Shown: positions 8,377 through 12,346 of the stretch, in pieces
How the letters are laid out: each line of letters begins with the position of its first letter
Numbering within the stretch: the first letter of the stretch is position 1
DNA from: JBOFDP01 sp051647125
GTDB lineage: Bacteria; Bacteroidota; Bacteroidia; Chitinophagales; Chitinophagaceae
DNA: 12,346 nucleotides
Assembly (NCBI GenBank): GCA_051647125.1
Contig: JBOFDP010000015.1
Span: forward strand, 1 to 12,346
Reading direction: 5' to 3'
Position numbers and translations under genes: made by a program
Notes under the pieces: generated by a model
Database searches by the model: none
The model's input: the letters and a program-made list of their open reading frames with translations, nothing else
Told to the model about the DNA's origin: nothing

Positions 8377-8631
8377 ATGTGTTTAGCTATTCCAGGAAAG
8401 ATACAAGATATTGTAATGATGTACGATGAAAAGGTACGTATGGCAAAAGTTTCGTTTGGAGGTATTCTCAAAGAAGCTTCTTTAGAAATGCTTCCTACGG
8501 CTCAAATAGGAGATTATATATTAGTACATGTAGGGGTAGCCATTAGTAAAGTAGATGAAGAAGAGGCTAAAAAAGTATTTCAATTTTTAAAGGAATCTGG
8601 GGAATTAGATGAATTGAAATATGAGAATTAG
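8377..8631 (+). CDS. hypC: [NiFe] hydrogenase maturation chaperone HypC
   Basis: HypC (HypC/HybG/HupF family) carries the iron with its CO and CN ligands between HypD and the hydrogenase large-subunit precursor in the cytoplasm. The 84 residues fit the family. The protein opens with the invariant MCLAIPG; Cys2, exposed after removal of the initiator Met, is the residue that binds iron and contacts HypD. The OB-fold-like core follows (KVSFGGILKEASLEML), then the conserved GDYILVHVGVAISKVDEEEA near residues 45-64, which ends in the family's helix. The start is fixed by the Cys2 requirement. hypD begins 47 bases downstream on the same strand, so the two probably share a transcript. Everything visible supports a functional protein. 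Confidence 0.95.
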   Translation: MCLAIPGKIQDIVMMYDEKVRMAKVSFGGILKEASLEMLPTAQIGDYILVHVGVAISKVDEEEAKKVFQFLKESGELDELKYEN

Positions 8632-8678
8632 AAAGATTGCTTGAAACACTATCATTTTATACATATTAATTAAGTATT

Positions 8679-9758
8679 ATGAAATATATTTCTGAATTTA
8701 GAAATCCTGAAGTAGTAGATCAATTATTATTGAAAATAAATAAGCTGATAACTCGGAAGTGGCATATTATGGAAGTATGTGGGGGGCAAACCCACTCTTT
8801 AGTAAAAAATGGTATTATTAATCTGCTCCCTAAAGAGATTGAATTAATACATGGTCCGGGATGTCCTGTTTGTGTTACTCATATAGCATTGATAGATAAG
8901 GCTATTAAGTTGGCTATGGAAGATAATGTTATACTTTGTAGTTTTGGCGATATGCTTCGTGTACCAGGTACTACATTAAGCTTGTTAGAAGCTAAAGCTA
9001 AAGGGGCAGATGTACGAATATTGTATTCCCCCATAGATGCTATTCCTATAGCTAGAGAAAATCCTGATAAAGAGGTGGTATTTTTTGCTGTAGGGTTTGA
9101 AACTACTGCACCTGCTAATGCTTTATCTGTAGTATATGCTCAGAGATTAGGCTTGAAAAATTATTCTATACTTACTTCTCATGTATTAGTACCTCCTGCG
9201 ATAGACCTTATTATGCAAGATAAAGAATGTATAGTTGATGGTTTTCTAGGTGCAGGACATGTTTGTACTATCATGGGGATAGAAGAATATGAAGTGTTGG
9301 TATCAAAATATAAAATACCGATTGTTATTACTGGCTTTGAGCCTGTTGATTTATTGGAAGGGATTTTTATGGTGGTACAACAATTAGAAAAAGGAGAGTA
9401 TAAATTAGAAAATCAATATAGTAGAGTAGTGAAGCCTAAAGGTAACCCAGATGCTCAAAATATGATAAAAGAAATATTTCAAATTGCAGATAGATCATGG
9501 CGAGGTATAGGGAATATTCCTAATAGTGGATATGAGGTAAAAACAGCATATCAAAACTATGATGCTAACATAAAATTTGATTTAAAAATACCTCCTCCCA
9601 TAGAAGATAGATGTCTTTCTGGTGATATTATGAAAGGAAAAATAAAACCTTATGATTGTTCTTTCTTTGGTAAAGAATGTACTCCACTAAATCCTTTAGG
9701 AGCACCTATGGTAAGTAGTGAAGGTGCTTGTGCCGCGTATTATAATTATCAGCTATAA
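8679..9758 (+). CDS. hypD: [NiFe] hydrogenase maturation iron-sulfur protein HypD
   Basis: HypD is the [4Fe-4S] scaffold on which, together with HypC and cyanide groups from HypE/HypF, the Fe(CN)2CO unit of [NiFe] hydrogenase is assembled. The 359 residues fit the family. The catalytic motifs are intact: VCGGQTHS (Cys34), GPGCPVC (Cys62 and Cys65) and GFETTAPAN (about 139-147). The middle domain shows SHVLVPPA, DGFLGAGHVCTIMG and ITGFEPVDLLEGI. The C-terminal cluster domain has four cysteines, in RCLSGDIMKGKIKP, YDCSFFGKECTP and SSEGACAAYY. It follows hypC. No hypA, hypB, hypE, hypF or hydrogenase structural gene is in the window, so those must lie elsewhere for the pathway to work. Nothing suggests decay. 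Confidence 0.97.
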   Translation: MKYISEFRNPEVVDQLLLKINKLITRKWHIMEVCGGQTHSLVKNGIINLLPKEIELIHGPGCPVCVTHIALIDKAIKLAMEDNVILCSFGDMLRVPGTTLSLLEAKAKGADVRILYSPIDAIPIARENPDKEVVFFAVGFETTAPANALSVVYAQRLGLKNYSILTSHVLVPPAIDLIMQDKECIVDGFLGAGHVCTIMGIEEYEVLVSKYKIPIVITGFEPVDLLEGIFMVVQQLEKGEYKLENQYSRVVKPKGNPDAQNMIKEIFQIADRSWRGIGNIPNSGYEVKTAYQNYDANIKFDLKIPPPIEDRCLSGDIMKGKIKPYDCSFFGKECTPLNPLGAPMVSSEGACAAYYNYQL

Positions 9759-9783
9759 TCAATAGAGAATTTATGATTATATA

Positions 9784-9812
9784 ACAATTACTTTATGATA
9801 TACTGTAATTGT
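9784..9812 (+). terminator. Possible hairpin after hypD
   Basis: ACAATTAC (9784-9791) and GTAATTGT (9805-9812) form a perfect 8-bp stem with a 13-base loop, starting 25 bases after the hypD stop. No run of T follows, so rho-independent termination is unlikely to be efficient. It could stabilise the 3' end of the hypCD message, or be chance. Confidence 0.3.
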
Positions 9813-9974
9813 AAGTTCTTGGGTTATACTTGGTAGAATAGTATTAAAAATAGAAATTTATTAGTTATAGTAAATGTTGACCCTTTTACAACTATTTCTG
9901 CCAATAGTAATTGATTAAGGAACAAAAAAAATAATTTATTTCTTTTTGACATTATTTTATTAGATATTCAATAC

Positions 9975-10022
9975 ATAATACTTCTGCATAATTGTCATAC
10001 TTAAAGAATTAATAAGTATTAT
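9975..10022 (+). repeat. Inverted repeat with two competing left arms
   Basis: ATAATACTT (9975-9983) is the exact reverse complement of AAGTATTAT (10014-10022), 30 bases apart. A second ATACTT (9997-10002) can pair with the same right arm (10014-10019) with an 11-base loop. Two mutually exclusive stems are therefore possible about 130-175 bases before the MHS transporter start. All arms are A/T-rich and may be accidental. Confidence 0.35.
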
Positions 10023-10150
10023 ATAATTTTTATTAAATTTATTTTTTCCTATCTATTGTTTATATTATAAAAGATCTAAAATATTTTTATCTTTTATAAT
10101 TATAATTATATATATTTACATTATTATTCAACCTTTAAAAACAATTTTTT

Positions 10151-11743
10151 ATGACAAAACAAAAAAAGGTAACTCAAAGCTTACCCATGATTATTGTAGC
10201 ATCATCGACAGGGATGCTTGTAGAATGGTATGATTTTTATATTTTTGGTAGCCTGGCTTATATTATTGCTACAAAATTTTTTCCTCCAGAAAATCCTGCA
10301 TTAGCACTTATTTCCACATTAGCTACTTTTGCTGTTGGATTTGTTGTACGCCCATTTGGTGCATTAGTATTTGGCCGTGTTGGGGATGTTATTGGTAGAA
10401 AACGAACATTTATCATAACCTTACTGATTATGGGGGTATCTACGGTGTTGGTAGGTTTGATTCCAGAATATAAAACGATTGGTATTATGGCCCCAATAAT
10501 AATTCTTATACTTCGTTTATTACAGGGATTAGCATTAGGTGGAGAATATGGAGGTGCCGCGAGTTTTGTAGCGGAACATGCTCCTTCTCATAAAAGAGGA
10601 TATCTAACTTCTTGGATACAAACTACTGCAGCAGGAGGTATCTTTTTTTCATTGCTAGTCATCTCTTTGATTAGACACGCCATGACTAAAGAAGCTTTTG
10701 AAGATTGGGGATGGCGTATTCCTTTTTTAATATCTGCTATTTTGGTGATTATTTCCTATTATATACGTAAAAGAATGGATGAATCGCCTATGTTTGCAAA
10801 GCTTAAAGAAGAGGGGCAAACTTCAAAAAACCCTTTAAAAGATTCTTTTGGGAACAAATACAATCTTAAATTTGTATTATTAGCTTTGTTAGGTGCTACT
10901 ATGGGTGCTGGTGTTATATTTTATACTAACCAATTTTATCCATTACAATTTATGAAAATAACTATGGGAGTAGATGCTGATCAAACTGAAAATATTTTAA
11001 GCTGGGGATTGATTCTGGGAATTCCATTTTTTGTAATTTTTGGCAAATTATCTGATAAAATAGGTAGGAAATGGATTATGCTTTTGGGTATGTTATTAGC
11101 TGTTATTTTGTATCGTCCTATTTTTGGATATATGTATAATGTTTCTGATTTAAATTTAAAAACAGAAATTGTTGAAAAAATAACTACAACTACAGTAGGA
11201 AGTATGTTTATAGACAAAGGTATTGCCACTCAAGATTCGTTATATACAACTCAAATACAGAAAAACTATACAGACGGTACTGTATATAATGAAGTTGTAA
11301 AACAAAGAGTATTTGCAGATAAAAGTAAGTCTAATCCAGCACCTATCATAAGCAAAAGTACAGTTTTAAACGGTATAGATAAAATGTATTTGATACTGAT
11401 GATTTTTGTTTTGACACTTTTCGTAGCTATGACTTATGGTCCTATCTCTGCATTTTTGGTAGAATTATTTCCTACAAAAATTCGTTATACATCTATGTCT
11501 TTACCATACCATATTGGGTTTGGAATTTTTGGTGGATTAATGCCTGCTATTGCAACTGCATTAGTATTTAGTGGGAAAGCACTATTCGACAAAGCTCAAA
11601 ATGCTGGTATTCCTTTAGCTCAAAATCCTAATACTACTTATTATTTAGAAGGATTGTGGTATCCTATTATTGTGGTATCTATTTCTTTTATAATAGGGGT
11701 GTTTTATTTGAAGGAAACTAAGCATGTGAATATTGATGAATAA
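10151..11743 (+). CDS. MHS-type major facilitator transporter (ProP/KgtP/ShiA-like)
   Basis: This inner-membrane proton symporter belongs to the metabolite:H+ symporter branch of the major facilitator superfamily, whose members carry osmolytes, dicarboxylates, shikimate or similar solutes. Family marks are clear. Helix 1 has GMLVEWYDFYIFG. The loop after helix 2 reads RPFGALVFGRVGDVIGRKRTF. Helix 4-5 has RLLQGLALGGEYGGAASFVAEHAP. DWGWRIPFLIS precedes helix 6. A second GKLSDKIGRKW occurs in the loop of the C-terminal half, and FPTKIRYTSMSLPYHIGFGIFGG is near helices 10-11. At 530 residues it is longer than E. coli relatives (roughly 430-500), because a polar segment of about 85 residues (326-412) is inserted before the helix beginning LILMIFVLTLF, predicted to face the periplasm. 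The start at 10151 puts 11 polar residues before helix 1. A small membrane-protein gene follows closely. The substrate is unknown. Confidence 0.9.
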   Translation: MTKQKKVTQSLPMIIVASSTGMLVEWYDFYIFGSLAYIIATKFFPPENPALALISTLATFAVGFVVRPFGALVFGRVGDVIGRKRTFIITLLIMGVSTVLVGLIPEYKTIGIMAPIIILILRLLQGLALGGEYGGAASFVAEHAPSHKRGYLTSWIQTTAAGGIFFSLLVISLIRHAMTKEAFEDWGWRIPFLISAILVIISYYIRKRMDESPMFAKLKEEGQTSKNPLKDSFGNKYNLKFVLLALLGATMGAGVIFYTNQFYPLQFMKITMGVDADQTENILSWGLILGIPFFVIFGKLSDKIGRKWIMLLGMLLAVILYRPIFGYMYNVSDLNLKTEIVEKITTTTVGSMFIDKGIATQDSLYTTQIQKNYTDGTVYNEVVKQRVFADKSKSNPAPIISKSTVLNGIDKMYLILMIFVLTLFVAMTYGPISAFLVELFPTKIRYTSMSLPYHIGFGIFGGLMPAIATALVFSGKALFDKAQNAGIPLAQNPNTTYYLEGLWYPIIVVSISFIIGVFYLKETKHVNIDE

Positions 11744-11774
11744 TTATTTTTTAAATTTTTTAAATTTCAAAATT

Positions 11775-12035
11775 ATGGATAAAATAAAAAAACATTTAGG
11801 AACACTTTGGATTGCAATGGGCTATTATGCTGCGTATTATATATTAGATGTATTGGCTATTCCTAAATTTCAAACAGGTAAAGGGGAGGATATTATTGCA
11901 GCGGTTATATATACCTTTTTAGTGCCAATTATAGCAATTAGTCTAATTATATTTGGAGAATATGCTATAGAAGGAGAATTCTCTAAAGAAAAACATTCTC
12001 ATAGAGGTGGATTGTCTCATCATACTAAAAAATAG
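11775..12035 (+). CDS. Small two-helix membrane protein, partner of the MHS transporter (DUF6814-like)
   Basis: The 86-residue protein starts at ATG 11775 with MDKIKKHLGTLWIAMGYYAA. It has two predicted membrane helices, about residues 9-29 and 39-62, joined by a short polar loop (KFQTGKGED). A charged tail ends HSHRGGLSHHTKK, with four histidines in 13 residues. The frame opens earlier at 11733, overlapping the transporter stop, but the first 14 residues are low-complexity Asn/Phe with no family likeness, so 11775 is preferred, leaving a 31-base gap. Small proteins of this layout, which I recall as DUF6814, sit after MHS transporters in Bacteroidota; this recollection should be checked. Position and the shared terminator suggest co-transcription and perhaps an accessory subunit role, which is inference. 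No catalytic motif is visible. Confidence 0.75.
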   Translation: MDKIKKHLGTLWIAMGYYAAYYILDVLAIPKFQTGKGEDIIAAVIYTFLVPIIAISLIIFGEYAIEGEFSKEKHSHRGGLSHHTKK

Positions 12036-12081
12036 TAAATAATAAAGAACTAATATTAGTAACTAGTAACCTAAAATTTTC

Positions 12082-12116
12082 AAAACATCAGAATAATTAT
12101 TATATTCTGATGTTTT
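12082..12116 (+). terminator. Strong rho-independent terminator after the MHS transporter operon
   Basis: A perfect 14-bp stem pairs AAAACATCAGAATA (12082-12095) with TATTCTGATGTTTT (12103-12116), with a 7-base loop and a T-rich tail (TATTGTTTT). It lies 46 bases after the stop of the small membrane-protein gene. The A run on the 5' side also gives a T run on the other strand, so it may act in both directions. Confidence 0.88.
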
Positions 12117-12185
12117 TATTGTTTTAATTATCAAAGAATTATTTAAAATGTATGCGTGGAATGTATTGTTTATTCAATGAATAAA

Positions 12186-12214
12186 TTTGATTTATAAAAA
12201 ATAATATAATTTTG
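12186..12214 (+). promoter_or_regulatory. Complete Bacteroidota-type promoter TTTG-N17-TAATTTTG
   Basis: TTTG (12186-12189) and TAATTTTG (12207-12214) are spaced by 17 bases, near the usual Bacteroidota -33/-7 spacing. It is the most complete promoter in the window. It points right, towards the ATG at 12240 and the window edge. Confidence 0.6.
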
Positions 12215-12239
12215 GAGAAATTAATTTAAAATTTTTGAT

Positions 12240-12346
12240 ATGAGAAAGCTTATTTTTAGCATTTTATCTTAATCTTATTTTTTTGTGGTATAATTATCTA
12301 TATTTTTACAAAAAATAATTTCACCTAATGGGGCATGTTATTTTAC
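12240..12346 (+). other. Interrupted start of a possible gene at the right edge
   Basis: An ATG 26 bases after the promoter opens MRKLIFSILS and meets TAA at 12270. Shifting back one base at about 12269 continues LILFFCGIIIYIFTKNNFT before a TAA at 12326. Joined, the pieces look like a basic N-terminus plus a membrane or signal helix. Another ATG at 12328 opens a frame that leaves the window (MGHVIL...). This could be a third frameshifted gene, a short leader, or non-coding sequence before a gene starting at 12328. No family is recognisable. Confidence 0.3.

Larger units (their letters stand above)
9759..10150. other. AT-rich intergenic region without a recognisable gene
   Basis: These 392 bases between hypD and the MHS transporter hold no reading frame resembling a known protein; the longest seen are of the order of 14 codons (for example ATG 9874 to TAA 9916). 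Two inverted repeats are listed separately. A rough -7-like TATCTTTT (10088-10095) lies 55 bases before the transporter start but departs from TAnnTTTG in its last base and has no matched TTTG. No tRNA-like cloverleaf was noticed. Confidence 0.7.

Noticed and set aside
9759..10150. Possible small gene, tRNA or riboswitch in the hypD-MHS gap
   Set aside because: Only very short frames (such as 14 codons from 9874) and AT-rich repeats are visible; no cloverleaf or known riboswitch core was recognised.
10981..11229. Minus-strand frame inside the MHS transporter
   Set aside because: It is antisense to membrane helices of an intact gene and has no family motif.
1..12346. CRISPR array, insertion sequence, toxin-antitoxin pair or phage defence cassette
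   Set aside because: No regularly spaced repeats, transposase motifs, terminal inverted repeats or defence-type domains were seen on either strand.

Overview
The window reads as a piece of chromosome from an AT-rich member of the Bacteroidota, probably a host-associated lineage whose genome is shrinking. Three kinds of evidence support this. Bacteroidota-type promoter elements (TAnnTTTG, in one case with an upstream TTTG) sit before several genes. Start codons mostly lack Shine-Dalgarno sequences. Several gene families look Bacteroidota-like: the membrane MutS-like ATPase, the large-loop MHS transporter with a small membrane-protein partner, and the SMC and POT variants. The genus cannot be named from the sequence.

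Layout, left to right. (1) 2-1034: a decaying purD (purine synthesis), entering from the left edge and broken by four single-base insertions in its first 490 bases. (2) About 1054-1810: a second wreck, the remains of a membrane-associated MutS-like ATPase, recognisable in several frames but missing both its Walker A and Walker B segments. (3) 1822-2847, minus strand: intact mreB, standing alone without mreC or mreD. (4) 2970-4688, divergent from mreB: a POT/PTR-family proton-coupled oligopeptide transporter. (5) 4751-8263: full-length smc, the chromosome condensation ATPase. (6) 8377-9758: hypC and hypD, which build the Fe(CN)2CO centre of [NiFe] hydrogenases. (7) 9759-10150: an AT-rich gap with no recognisable gene but some inverted repeats. 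(8) 10151-12035: an MHS-type major facilitator transporter followed by a small two-helix membrane protein, closed by a strong rho-independent terminator. (9) 12186-12346: a good promoter followed by an immediately interrupted reading frame at the right edge.

Together the intact genes describe a cell that imports peptides and small metabolites, keeps cell-shape and chromosome machinery, and assembles a [NiFe] hydrogenase, while losing de novo purine synthesis and one accessory DNA-repair-like ATPase. I found no CRISPR array, transposase, rRNA, tRNA or clear phage gene, and no convincing new multi-gene system. The most informative signals are the two pseudogenes, whose damage can be followed base by base, and the MHS transporter/small-protein pair.
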